Origin: Rhopalosiphum padi
Taxonomy: Eukaryota > Arthropoda > Insecta > Hemiptera > Aphididae
Assembly (NCBI RefSeq): GCF_020882245.1
Contig: NC_083597.1
Span: 34,760,652-34,824,651, forward strand
Reading direction: 5' to 3'
DNA length: 64,000 nucleotides
In this document: piece after piece, positions 48,948-60,191 of the stretch
How positions within the stretch are numbered: the stretch's first letter is position 1
Layout of the letters: each line of letters opens with the position of its first letter
Notes under the pieces: model-generated
Told to the model about the DNA's origin: nothing
Seen by the model: the letters and a program-made list of their open reading frames with translations, nothing else
Databases searched by the model: none
Translations under genes and position numbers: made by a program

Positions 48948-49587
48948 TTATATCATATATATTGTAGCAAGTTGTGACTTTTATATAATTTATATCTGGT
49001 ATACCAAATTATTGAAATTACTGAGTATTGTATAATTCATATTAAATGTTAATCAGTGGCACCGATTGATTATTGACAAACCATATTTTATTCATCATTA
49101 TATTTTAATATGAAATTTTTATGTATGGAGTTATAGTTATAGTTGTACAGTTATTTAATCGTTTAACGAAAATAAAGTACTACAATTAGACATAGGTACT
49201 TGACTTTTTTGTATTGTTTATGGTTTGTTTAATTTTAGAATATGGTTCAGTTATTTGAAACCTTCATCATAGATATATACAGCTTAGTTAAAACTCGGTG
49301 CATACATAAAACACAATACTTTCGTCCAAATAAATTGATATCAGTAGGCGAGTTGAGTCTTGCAAAAAATATATTTAATAAGGGTCGCATCTCATTTGTA
49401 TTCAAGTAAAAACCTACCTTTTTCTATAACCTAGTTGCATATAAATTCAAAATAAATAAATAAATTCAAAACAATAAAAAAAAATACATATATTGTACAT
49501 AATAATGATTATTATAATTCAAGCATCTATATACTTAGAGCTTTATATTGGTTGAAATTTAAATTAAATGTTTATTATAAAATTTAA
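48948..49587. other. Intergenic DNA without recognised features
   Basis: AT-rich; no exon, RNA gene or paired repeat end seen. Confidence 0.5.
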
Positions 49588-50114
49588 AAGGATGTGTTAC
49601 CCAAAGCGAAACGAATAACACAACAGCCGAGAGAACAGTGGCGTGTTTACAGGGTAGGCCGACTAGACCTGGGCCTGTCCAATTTTTATTTTACTGTTTG
49701 GTTATTTTTATTACAAATAAAAATGTTATTATTAGTATTTATTATTATACCTATGTCCCATGTGATTATTTTATGCTGGACACGCCACTGCGAGAGAATG
49801 CGCTGTTATGTGTTGAATTTTATCTAGAACTGTACAGGAATATGGAGTCCAATTTTTGATATTTTTTTCAATCGTCCAATATTTCAAAATTAATTTTGTG
49901 TTTTTTTTTTTACTTTTTATTGTCTTAAATATTTGAATAATTAATAAAAAAGTATCCAAAATTTGACTATACGATTCTAGATAAAATTCCCCTCTACAAT
50001 TTTCATAATAATTAATAGCTATTTTTCATATTAAACCCTTCAGTAAACCATAGGTATTATTGGAAGTACGGAAACATGTTTTTAGAGCATATTTTTCTGG
50101 GGTAACACGTCCTC
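49588..50114. mobile_element. TIR element flanked by TTAA, with nested MITE
   Basis: The left end AAGGATGTGTTACCC and the right end (reverse complement of GAGGACGTGTTACCCC) are inverted, and TTAA lies directly outside each end (49,584-49,587 and 50,115-50,118). TTAA duplications recall piggyBac-type insertion, but the TIRs do not begin with the CCC usual for piggyBac, so the class stays open. A younger hAT-like MITE sits inside (49,636-49,790). Open frames here cross the nested boundary and are not genes. Confidence 0.55.
49636..49790. mobile_element. hAT-like MITE (155 bp) with perfect 8-bp TSD
   Basis: The ends are CAGTGGCGTGTTTACAG and the reverse complement of CAGTGGCGTGTCCAGC. The octamer CGAGAGAA is present unchanged on both sides (49,628-49,635 and 49,791-49,798). 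It is inserted in the 49,588-50,114 element, so it is the younger of the two. Non-coding. Confidence 0.8.
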
Positions 50115-50456
50115 TTAATGGTGAAATTTCTTTTTTCAAGTATTCTAATTTTAAATGTTTTTTGTAGTAATAATGTTAATGATGCTATTAATTAAGACAT
50201 CTATTTATCTGAAATGATTTTAAAACGTCAATGAATTAGAAAATTCGTGATGGATAACAAGAATAAAAATATGAATTAAATTTCTAGTGAAAAGCTTCTT
50301 CACGTGCATTTGTTTTTTTGTAACCAAACTATTTAAACATTCAAACCAAACACGAGGAGAGAATTTATGACTTTTAGAAATATGTATAGACAGTATAGTA
50401 GTTATCTAATAATAATATAGTAATATATAGTCTGTAATAATAATGTCCAATATAGC

Positions 50457-50853
50457 CAGTGCCATAATATGTATGCAAGGACTAATGTCTAATGGGACAA
50501 TTGCACTGGGCCCACCGACTTAAGTAATACAATTAATTGTTTACCTTTTTATCATACTTTTTAAAACAAAATAGATATGGATATTATTTGAATTTTTTGG
50601 TGGGTTATAGAGTATAACGGCTTTTTTCCAAAAACGACAGCCTTAAAGCTAAAATCAATTAATATACTAGTTATACTCGATTTGATTGTTTTTATAATTA
50701 TTTATTATTAAATAAGTAGTTAATTGTTACTACTACTAAATATTATAATAAATGTTATTTAATAAGTAAAAATATATATTTCCTTCTTTATGTATAAGGG
50801 GCCCCCATAATGCATTCCACCCAGGGGCCACTACATACCTAAATCCGCCTCTG
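50457..50853. mobile_element. Possible degraded TIR element
   Basis: The right end (reverse complement CAGAGGCGGATTTAGGTATG) has a weak inverted partner at the left (CAGTGCCATAATATGTATGC). Subterminal 'gggcccacc' and 'ggggccccca' blocks also mirror each other. The flanking octamers agree poorly (about 4 of 8), so this is an old copy or a chance pairing. Confidence 0.35.
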
Positions 50854-50879
50854 ATTATTATATAATTAATTAATAACAA

Positions 50880-51796
50880 TATTATTATTGTTTGAAGACG
50901 CACAACATGTCAACGTAGCTAACGGTAGTCGGTATAGTGTGAAGAGTGAATATTAAATAACCGTCAAGGCATCAACCTGACAACCTGTGCAGTCTGGTAT
51001 GTCGGTGGTTGGTCCCGACCCTTGCAACAGTAATAATAAATAATAACCTACATGACGTGCAGTCGACACTCGCCACTAGGTCGCTGACGGCACGGCTGTC
51101 TGACGGTCAAGGTCGCGGTATTGTTATCATTGCTGATAACGAAACGACGACTACAGCGAACTGCTCTCGCGACGTAACAGCGAACACCGTACACTTTTTC
51201 CGTATTATTATAGTAACAGACAATCTCCAATGTTGTGATTGTATTAATACGCACAACGCACTTAAATCTTCCCCACCTACAACGACGGTCAACGAAAAAA
51301 ATGGTAAACCGCGACGACATTGGATCTGCAACGAATCGCCGCCACCGCCGTAATAATAATCGTCGTCGACCTGCAAGTCTGATTACTACTACTACTACTA
51401 CTAAAACTACTAGTATTGTTACTTTTACTGTAACCTCTACAAGTAGCAGTTGTACTAGTTTTACCACTCGCACGACCACTGGCTCGCGATAGTAGTAAAA
51501 TGCACACAGCCCGAGGACGTTCGGTTTACGGCGCTCTACGGTCGGTTCTTATCATCGCCGCCGACGACACAAGTGCTGACGCGTAACATTCAACGACGAG
51601 GTGTTAGTGATCACATCGATCTCCACGACCGGTTTCTCGTTTTCGTCCGACCATGTACTACGTTTTCCCGTCCGCCGCTGCACCAGTGTATTGCGCAGAC
51701 CAAGAGCGTCGGTGTCTCGCGTGAACACCGTCCGTCCACAAGGGGCTCAAAGCCGTTGATTTAAGTCGAGCAGTCACTTCTCATGGACAAGCGAAA
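50880..51796 (+). promoter_or_regulatory. CpG-rich 5' flank of the INPP5K-like gene
   Basis: CG-rich sequence with 'cgacgac' and 'tactactactact' runs (about 51,388-51,403) ends at the 5-phosphatase start codon. It probably holds the promoter and 5' UTR. Frames on both strands here (for example 51,009-51,353 plus and 51,048-51,479 minus) have low-complexity, Thr- or Val-rich translations and are explained by composition. Confidence 0.4.
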
Positions 51797-51809
51797 ATGG
51801 GTGATTTAA
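51783..51809 (+). promoter_or_regulatory. uORF overlapping the main start codon
   Basis: An ATG at 51,783 opens an eight-codon frame ending in TAA at 51,807-51,809. It overlaps the presumed main ATG (51,797) in another frame. If the 5' UTR includes it, ribosomes starting there would pass the main start, which could lower translation of the phosphatase. Confidence 0.45.
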
Positions 51810-54800
51810 CGTAAGCGTAGGGTACGACTAATAATACGACCATTCGAACTTAACGCTATTATCTGTTTGTTCCACCAGATTCTACACTGTGACCTACAAC
51901 GTAGCTACTAGATCTCCAAGACAACCTCTAGACGATTTGTTACAATGGAACGGACGCACCGAACACCAACTACCAGACTTTTGTTTATTTGGGTGAGTTT
52001 TTTTGTCGTTTTGTTGATGTAATTATTCTTGGTCATACCTATTTCCATCTTATATTAAATAATATGGTGTCACAATCCCGTTGTTTTTGTTATTTCTGAA
52101 TTTCAGCACTACTGTGCTCTGGTACAGCGTTTCGCAACTGTTTTAGTTGTGCGGACCACCAATTTTGTAACAAAATCTTTGAGGCCCACTAAAGACTAAT
52201 AGTACACCTATATATAGGTGGCCAATGGGTTGGAAACCGCTGCTCTAGTATTGAAAAAAATAAAAATGTAATCTCATATCATAATCTGATTAGTCGCGTG
52301 TAAATATTTAACATGAATGTATAAAAATAAATAATAATTAATAGATACCATAATTAAAGTTTTATTCAAAACTGTGACATTAAGAACTAATAAAAAAATT
52401 ATCTATATAATTATTATAATCAGTTATTTGTTTTTAAACTTATTGTAATTCTTGATTTTATAATTTATAAACTTTCTACATACATTATATTGTATTATCC
52501 AGCTAATTATTTGTTATCTGACAAAAAAAGAATATAGTTGTTATAGTTTAACATTTTATATGCAACAAATATTTATGATATTTTGTTTGGTCTTATAATT
52601 TCATTGATAAAAGTATATGTTTATAAAATACAAAATTGAACAATGTTCCCCACTTTGTTACTTGAATGTCTATGTTTAGTTTTTATAATATTAAATTACC
52701 TATATATTATTATTTTCCTTTTGTTCAATGATGACAATTAAATATATTTTTGTGACTGTTGTTATTATAAAAGATTTTTTTATGTACATGCATTATACAC
52801 TGATTCATAATCATAATGTGACTATAAATTAAAACTTAAGTTTGGCATATGACCTTCAGAATTCAGTGAAGGTATAAGCACTTAAATTGTTTTTTTTTAT
52901 TTAATCATAGAGATAGTTTATTATTATGTTCATTTAATAACATTTCTTTAAGATTATAATTTAAATTAATATATAATGTATTATAATAGGTATTTTTTTT
53001 CTATTTACAAAAATAAAATAGCTTATTATACTTAAAATTCGCTTAAAAGTTTATATTATTTATCAAAATAAGGGATCGTGTATTTTTATTATTACATATT
53101 AACTTCTGACAAAAACTATAAAAAAATAAAACTAATTATTTTAAACCTTAAACACATAATATTTACAGTATAAGCTATTTATGACTTGATGAATATAGAA
53201 TTAGAGAATATCTATACCATATTGCCAAATATGTTGTTTTTATCATTTATTATTCTTATTTAACTCTTCTGATCAAAATTATATTTACAATCCACTTGGA
53301 TTTGTGTTTACTGTATGCCTGTGTATGAGATAGCAATAATAGCATTTAGCCTAATGAAGCATATTCTAAAAACTAAATGACGATAAAAAGAACTCGAGAG
53401 TTTTGAAATGTTGTTTTGGTATTTAATATTTTCAAGTTCTTTTATATCAACTATAATAAATAAAATGTATGTAATCTACATTAATATGTAATAAGGAAAA
53501 TTAATTTCTTAAATAATATTTTATGTTGAATGTAGCTATTAAAGGTATAAAATATTCTGTGTAACATACTTACATAGATACTCTTCAATAATCATTGATT
53601 ACCTAATAGTAATACATAATGAAATATTTCATGAATAATGTAGTATGAATTCATATACTCAATTTACTAATTTTTACTAAAAGATAATTAAATCTAAATC
53701 AATAAATCTTCATGATCTTCAATATTTTTAAACACAATTTAGTTTTCTTATGAAAACATAAAATAAGTAGTTAAAAAATATTACCATTAATATTTTATTT
53801 AAATTAGCTCCATTGAAATATCAGACATTGTTTTAAAACAAAAGGTAGCAGTTGATTTATTATCTTTATTATTTATTTTCTAATTAAAGGTTTCAAGAAA
53901 TCAAGGCTCAACCTCAAAACTTATTACTCGATGCGGTATTTGATGACTCATGGACAGCAGCTCTAAGGTTTAATTAAAATTTTTATTTTTATTGAAAATT
54001 ATTATTGTTAAATTTTTATTTTTTAGAGATGTTTTAAGTGGCTATAATTATGTAAAAATACGCACTGTAAAAATGGTTGGACTGCTGCTAAATGTATTTT
54101 GTAAACGAAAACATGTATCTCTTTTAAAAGAAATGCAAACTTCAGAAACACGTACTGGAATTTTGGGCCTTTGGGTAAAATGTTTTTTTTAATATTATTT
54201 TCTACATTTTTTTAACTTTTTCAATTTTTAGGGAAATAAAGGTGCTGTTAGTTTTAGTTTTAAAATTTACGGAGCAACAATATGCTGTGTTAACTGTCAC
54301 TTTGCTGCACATGAAGAATATTTAAAACATAGAATAAATGATTATCACACAATCATTGAGAGTCAACATTTTGGTACATCAAAAAAAAACGATTTTAAAT
54401 CATGAGTATGTAATTTACTTTTTTTCAATAACCAATTTTAGCATAATTATGTTTATATTATGTATACTGTATAGAATGTTTAAAATATTTTAGTATTTAT
54501 AAAAAATATAATTAAATTTGACTTAAATATTTTAATAATTATGTAATATATAAATGGGTTATGCCAAACATTTTTAAGTGAATTTAAACTGATAAATAGG
54601 TATTAACATTTAAATTACATTGTTAAAGAATTATTTTTCTTATTTCAAATATTTAAGAATTTATTTTTATTTATGTATTTCCTTTTTTTTAGCTATGTCT
54701 TTTGGTTTGGCGATCTAAACTTTCGTTTAGACAATAGTAAATTGAAGTCAGCTGAAGAAATTGCTAGCCGAGTTAATAATATAAATTCATCACTAAGAAA

Positions 54801-55754
54801 TGCAACAACATTAACTGACATCTGGGCACAAGATGAGTTAAGTTCAGTCATGCAAAAGTCAAAAGCTTTTAAAGGATTTTTTGAACATTTACCAATGTTT
54901 CCACCAACCTATCGATATATATTTGGTTCAAGCAGTTATGATCTCAAGTATGTTATTCCTGTATATGTGAATAAATATAAATGTATTTATTATATCAAGA
55001 GTTGATTTAGGAGAAGACCAGCATGGACAGATCGTATTTTATACAAAACTATCAATCCATCAAATAAAAAATGTGTACTAGAGGTACTATCGTATAAGTA
55101 TATTGAATCAATACAATTAAGTGACCATAGACCAGTTTATAGTGAAGCCAGTGTTCAAGTAATAAAGCTTAAACATCTTTATCAAACAGTTTTTTCATAC
55201 TCAATCATTTTTATAGATATGTAGTGACGAACATTTCAATAAGGTTGACCAACCTGTAATTTTCCAACCAATTAACACATGGCAATTAGAAACGGAAAAT
55301 GAAATTAATTTACAAATAAAAGAATACATTCCTTGGGCTAACGATTGGATAGGTGTATTTAAAGTAAGTAGATTTATTTATAATTTAAAATAATAATTTA
55401 TAATCTTAATCTATATTTTTTTTTTTTCAGGAAAATTATACTAGTCTTGATGACTATTTATCGTATGTGTATTTACCTTTAGAGACTATTGAACGTGAAG
55501 AAGAATCTAATGATGAGTATAGAAGATTTGATAACATGACATCTATGTGTAGGGTAAAATTCCTTCCTGAAGTATTTTCAGATGGTTCTAAAAGAGTGTG
55601 TTTGAAATTTTCTGAAACTTTAGTGCTGAATCCGGGTAGTTATAGACTAATATATTTTAGTAGCACTAATAATTCAGTGCTCGGTGTATCAAATCCATTT
55701 TTTGCTACCAAACAAACATGCGAATTAAATACATCTCATGAATTCGGTTGGTAG
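51797..55754 (+). CDS. INPP5K: INPP5K-like inositol 5-phosphatase with SKICH
   Basis: Type II inositol polyphosphate 5-phosphatase, removing the 5-phosphate from phosphoinositides such as PI(4,5)P2 and PI(3,4,5)P3. Exons: 51,797-51,810; 51,879-51,992; 53,890-53,967; 54,027-54,174; 54,232-54,405; 54,693-54,947; 55,011-55,158; 55,217-55,363; 55,431-55,754. Seen: 'YTVTYNVAT' start of the catalytic fold; 'GNKGAVSFSFKIYGATICCV' and 'NCHFAAHEE'; signature WFGDLNFR (about 180-187); RRPAWTDRIL (about 262-271); SDHRPV (about 300); then a C-terminal SKICH domain (about 315-430), as in SKIP/INPP5K, which targets the enzyme to membranes. Expected length is about 466 aa against 448 in human. As given, exon 5 has nine A's at 54,381-54,389 that put the frame out by one and bring a stop at 54,403-54,405; every other junction agrees. 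Assembly or sequencing error is the simplest cause. Confidence 0.9.
51993..53889 (+). other. INPP5K-like intron 2 (1.9 kb)
   Basis: Starts GTGAGT and ends TTAAAG. AT-rich; holds one hAT-like MITE (52,125-52,242) and no other recognised feature. Confidence 0.7.
52125..52242. mobile_element. hAT-like MITE (118 bp)
   Basis: The left end CAGCGTTTCGCAACTG and the right end (reverse complement of CAGCGGTTTCCAACCC) are inverted. Flanking octamers CTCTGGTA and CTCTAGTA match at 7 of 8 positions. The motif resembles the CAGTGGTTCCCAA ends of hAT MITEs. Confidence 0.75.
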
Positions 55755-57044
55755 AATTTCGATAATCCCCAACTGTCATATCATTAGTATATTATGTATT
55801 TAATTAGAAGGGGAATTTTTTTATATTTGTTGAATATGTGTACTAGTTATGTTTTGAATTTATATTGTATGTTTCTGTTACAAACATGTGTTTATTATTT
55901 GCTCATATTAGTACTTAGAAATTATCTGTGATCGAGGTTGTAGCTATGCATGATTTACACAGCACTGGTTTTAGATAAAAAATACAATTATTGAAATAAC
56001 TGTTCAGCTAAATGCTACGTCAAGCAGTACCAATAATCCACCTTAAGTTAAAATGGCTGATAATGTTAAATATAAGATGTTTGATTTTTGATATTTTACT
56101 ATTTTAGTGTATATTGTATTTTTATTTTCAATATATTGTAAACCATTTTTTATACCGTTAATGACATACGTTTCTTGACTCAAGTTTTTTTCAAATCCAT
56201 TGTGAAATGCTAAAGTAGAATATTTACTATAAGACAAAAATTGATATTATTTTATTTTATTTTTTTTTAATTTGTTGTTAAAAAAAACATAATGTATTAC
56301 AATTACAATTTTATACTACAAAAAATAATTGGTATAGGAAGAGAATTGTATATCATTGTGTAGAAATAATCTACAACTATTTACATGTAATAATAATAAT
56401 AATAATATTCTAATTCTGAAAATAAACAAGATATTTAATAAATACAATTAATTAAATGATATTCAAATTCTTTTCTTAGTTACAATTATAAAAAAAAAAC
56501 AAAAACAAACAAAACAATGAGCTTTCATTTTCAACATGGTAATTGTACAATATATTATTTTTATATTGATATTATGAACAATAACAAAAAATAAATAAAA
56601 GAAGGGACGAAAAATTATTTAATAAAAGGAGGGGACATTTTGGGGAATGTAAAAGAAGCAGAAGTAGTAATTATTAGTACTTTAATTATACTTTATATAT
56701 ATATTTTGGAGTTATTGCATAATAAATATTGCACATAATCACTATGTGGACGGACAAAAGCTTCTCGTCAATATAAGATAGTCTAATATTTATCATAATT
56801 TATATTTTTTCTATCTCACTTGATAAAAACTGTTTAATGCATTTTTAAGTTATTAAATATTTTGGTTGATTTTTAAATATTTAATTTACTAATATATGTG
56901 TATTTAAAACCTACTTTTTATCTAAACAAGAATAATTAACAGTCAATTATGCTTATTATTCTTTCTTCTTTCATCTTGCTTTTTGTTTTTTAATAAATAC
57001 ATATATAAATTTAGCTTAAAGACACGTGAGAATATCTGTAAAGT
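55755..57044. other. Convergent 3' ends of INPP5K-like and PHACTR
   Basis: The two coding regions face each other across 1.29 kb. Candidate AATAAA for the plus gene occurs near 56,420 ('gaaaataaacaag'). On the minus strand several AATAAA complements (TTTATT) exist near 56,250-56,260. No other gene was found; a minus frame at 56,043-56,237 has no known motif. Confidence 0.5.
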
Positions 57045-60000
57045 TTATGGTCGATGAAATCTGTAAATAAAAAGTTAAAATTATATAAATATGATTATAC
57101 AATTTTACATAATTTCATCTTTAATAAAGACTTAAAACTATACATTTAACTAATAAAACTATTGTTTTTTTATACATTAAACTTTATCTGTCTTTATAAT
57201 TAACACATAACTAATATACCTGGGTAATTCTCAAATAAAATATCTAGTTTCTTAAAAACAAATCTATGTCAAGAAAAATATTAAACCATAATGAACAATT
57301 ATTAATGTTTTATCAGTCATTAGTCATTACACAATATTATAATAGTGATCCATCCACTTGAGTAAAATTATATAAATAATAAACTTTTGATTACCAGATG
57401 GCAAATTATCTTAGGTTATTCACTGAGTTACATATTAAATAATTTTAACGGTTCAATGAATTGCTCTGGTATATATGTAAAAAAAATATATTATACATTT
57501 ACAACCAATATATATTATTAATCAATGGTTGAGATCTAACAAAACAAGATAAATATCGGCCAATGTTTTAGGCTACTTTTAATTGAGATAAAGTTTATCT
57601 AAATTACATATACTTCATACAATAATATAAACATTAGTAGCACTTTTAATTTAATCAGTGTTTTTCTTAACTATCTTAGTGTGGATTAACTGAGAAATTT
57701 GCTTATCCATAGTTGTAGTGCCACTAGTATTTGTAATAGTCACCCACCACTGTGTAGATATTATATTTATCATTTTTAAAAATTACTAATTAGAAAATTA
57801 AAATTTTTATTAAATTTATATTTATCATGTAAAATATTTTACAAACTACTCAGAGATTTTATAAGAGACTAAGGTTAATGGATATTAAATGGAGTATAAT
57901 GAAATTTATTTTTGATTTTTAATGGTAAATAGAGGATTTAAGTCTTAAGGCATTTTATAAAATGTAATAGCAATAAGCTTAAAACTAACCTGGTGAGATG
58001 TTTACTTTCTTGATGCACTTCCATTTCTGAGCTTTTAAATTCATTTAGTTCTTTTCGTATAGCTGCTTTGTCTTTGGTTGTCAACCGTGTCCACGGTTTA
58101 TCGGCTCGCCTATCATAGTCGTGTGCTTGTGTCACTTCTATGTAATCATTGAATCGAATAATCTAAATGTTAAGAATTTTAATAGTGTTAAATACATATA
58201 CGTATGAATAAAATAAAAAATTGAAAAAGCCTACCTTTTTTTCTTTCAATTCGTCAACTGTTGGCCTAAAACTTAATTTTCTTAACAACATGCGTTTCTT
58301 TTCTTCTTTTAATTTTTTTTCTTCTGCCGCTGTTTGTTCTAAAATTCAATTTAATCATAAAAAAAATCATTCTAATTATAATATATTAAACAAAATATTT
58401 TACTTTTTAAAATATTTCTTTCTTCGAGTTCTTCTTGTGTAGGTCGCATGCTCAAACGTCTACAAAATTATTTTATTTTATATTAATTAAAAAATAAAAA
58501 TAAATTAATAGTATTGATAATTGTTTTAAGTTTTAATTATATAAATACCTAATAAGACGAGCACCAATGACTTCTTTAGTTTCTTGTCGCTCCTTTTCAC
58601 TTTGAACTTGAAGAATATTACGATTAATGAGCTCTTGTCGATTAGGACGTAAAGCCAATTTAATAGCGAGACTATCTTTTCTTGCAATTTTTTCAGCTAA
58701 TCGATCTAAAAATTAAATACAATTAAGGAATATTATATGAATTATCAGCCAAATTTATAATTGAGTTTTGTTTAATTTAAGTCAAACTTCAACTAATAAT
58801 TAAATTAACTTACTGTCTAAATTATCATCTCTGTACAATATGGGTCCATCACCAGAACTGTCATCATCACTAGATTCATTAGGTCTAGCATTTTCTTTAT
58901 TTTCTTGTAATGAACAAGGTAGTGAAATTCCAAACACTACTGGACGATTAGCACCACTGCAATTTAATTAACAAAAATATTAATAGTAGAATAATTTAAA
59001 AATTAAATCAAATTTACCAAAACCGTATCCTGGGCTTAAGTGGAGCCCTTCTGTTATGCAGCGATAAACAAATTAAGAAAAATAAAATAATAATGAAATG
59101 AAGAGCCAAACGATTACCAAATAATTGGCAAAAATGCAAACTTATTCACTTTACTTTCTTATAACCTCGACAATTGCAAATTATTTTTATTCACTTCTTT
59201 TAATATAATATTTATTAATCAACAACATACTTGAGCAATTGTGATGATTCTTGACTCTGATTAGGTGTTGATGGTTTTTTTAATGCTGACTTTAGAGGTT
59301 GTGCATTAAAAACAGGTTCTTTAGCAGGAATTTGCTCTATATGACTAGGAAAACTGTGACGACTTCTTATTCTAAATCCATTAGAATCGTCATCATCATC
59401 TATTTCGTCTTCATCATCATCTTCTTCTTCTTCTTCATCATAGTCATCATCGTCATAATCATCTTCATTAGTTGCCATTTCCATTTCCTCGTCATTGTTA
59501 TCATTGGTACGATGATTTTGACGATTGTTATCTATTAAAACAAACACTTTAGATATTTTACAGCATTATTATTTATAATATTATTACGTTGATATAAGTA
59601 TGATTGTTGAGCTGGTGAGCTAAACATGGGAGGTGGAGGTATTGGGCCAACTTCAGACACCGGTATAGGGGGTTCAGGTAAATCAGAAAGCATCAATGAT
59701 GAATGCCCAGGATGATTGTTATACATCATCCTAGGGCTGGAATGATAATAGCCTGTCCTAACACCACTGGCCAACTGAGACATGTTTTGTCCAGGCATAA
59801 TCATTGAAGATGTCCTATCACAATTTAATTTTGGAGATTCACAACCTATGATCAAAAAAAAAATAAATTAGAAAATGATTTCAAGTATGTATTATATACT
59901 GTTTAGTGGTTTATTTACCTGATGGCAATAGTGAATTTGGAGGTCTGGTAGGTGACTGACCTGATCCTACCAATAACGACTGATTAGGTGCATGGTAACA

Positions 60001-60191
60001 GAACAGGCGTCTGGTGAGCGTACCACCAGGACCTGTGAGTGAATTTGGTCGTTCAGGTTTTGAGCTACTAGGCTGTTCAGCTACATGCTGCTGTTGCTGC
60101 TGTTGTTGGTGCTGATGCTGCTGCTCAAAACTTAATTCTACTGGCTCATTATGCCCATGCACTGTTTCAGTCTTGTTATCTTTGTTCAAGT
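57045..60191 (-). CDS. Phactr: Phosphatase and actin regulator (PHACTR), 3' part
   Basis: PHACTR proteins bind G-actin through RPEL repeats and protein phosphatase 1 through their C-terminus. Exons in transcript order: 60,191-59,919; 59,845-59,588; 59,531-59,231; 58,956-58,814; 58,705-58,549; 58,459-58,404; 58,338-58,235; 58,162-57,990; 57,060-57,045. All phases join, giving 492 residues with an open 5' end. Seen: a Gln/His-rich stretch, a Pro-rich part ('PEPPIPVSEVGPIPPPP'), an Asp/Glu run, then three RPELs ('LALRPNRQELINRNIL', 'LSMRPTQEELEERNIL', 'LSFRPTVDELKEKK'), followed by 'IRFNDYIEVTQAHDYDRRAD', 'KPWTRLTTKDKAAIRKELNE' and the tail 'SKHLTRFHRP', the PP1-binding end. The last exon holds only five codons and the stop. 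The N-terminal exons, including the first RPEL, must lie beyond 60,191, probably outside the window. Confidence 0.93.
57061..57989 (-). other. PHACTR last intron
   Basis: On the minus strand it starts GTTAGT after 'HLT' plus AG and ends TTTACAG before the final 'FHRP' exon. AT-rich with no other feature seen. Confidence 0.75.
59018..59050 (-). CDS. Phactr: Candidate PHACTR 33-nt microexon
   Basis: Between the exons at 59,231-59,531 and 58,814-58,956 the minus strand has a pyrimidine-rich tract ending CATAACAG, then 33 nt, then TTTTG|GTAAAT. The length is a multiple of three, and in the phase set by the neighbours it adds eleven residues (about AKRAPLKPRIRFC in context) with no stop. It is basic and contains 'RIRF', reminiscent of PP1-binding RVxF motifs. 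It could be an alternatively used cassette exon; chance is possible at this size. Confidence 0.35.

Noticed and set aside
51009..51507. Several overlapping open frames on both strands (Thr- or Val-rich)
   Set aside because: CpG- and ACN-repeat-rich promoter sequence lacks stops by chance; no homology-like motif and no splice context.
59215..59547. Plus-strand Ile/Val/Phe-rich frame (59,299-59,538)
   Set aside because: It is the antisense of the PHACTR acidic Asp/Glu run, not a membrane protein gene.
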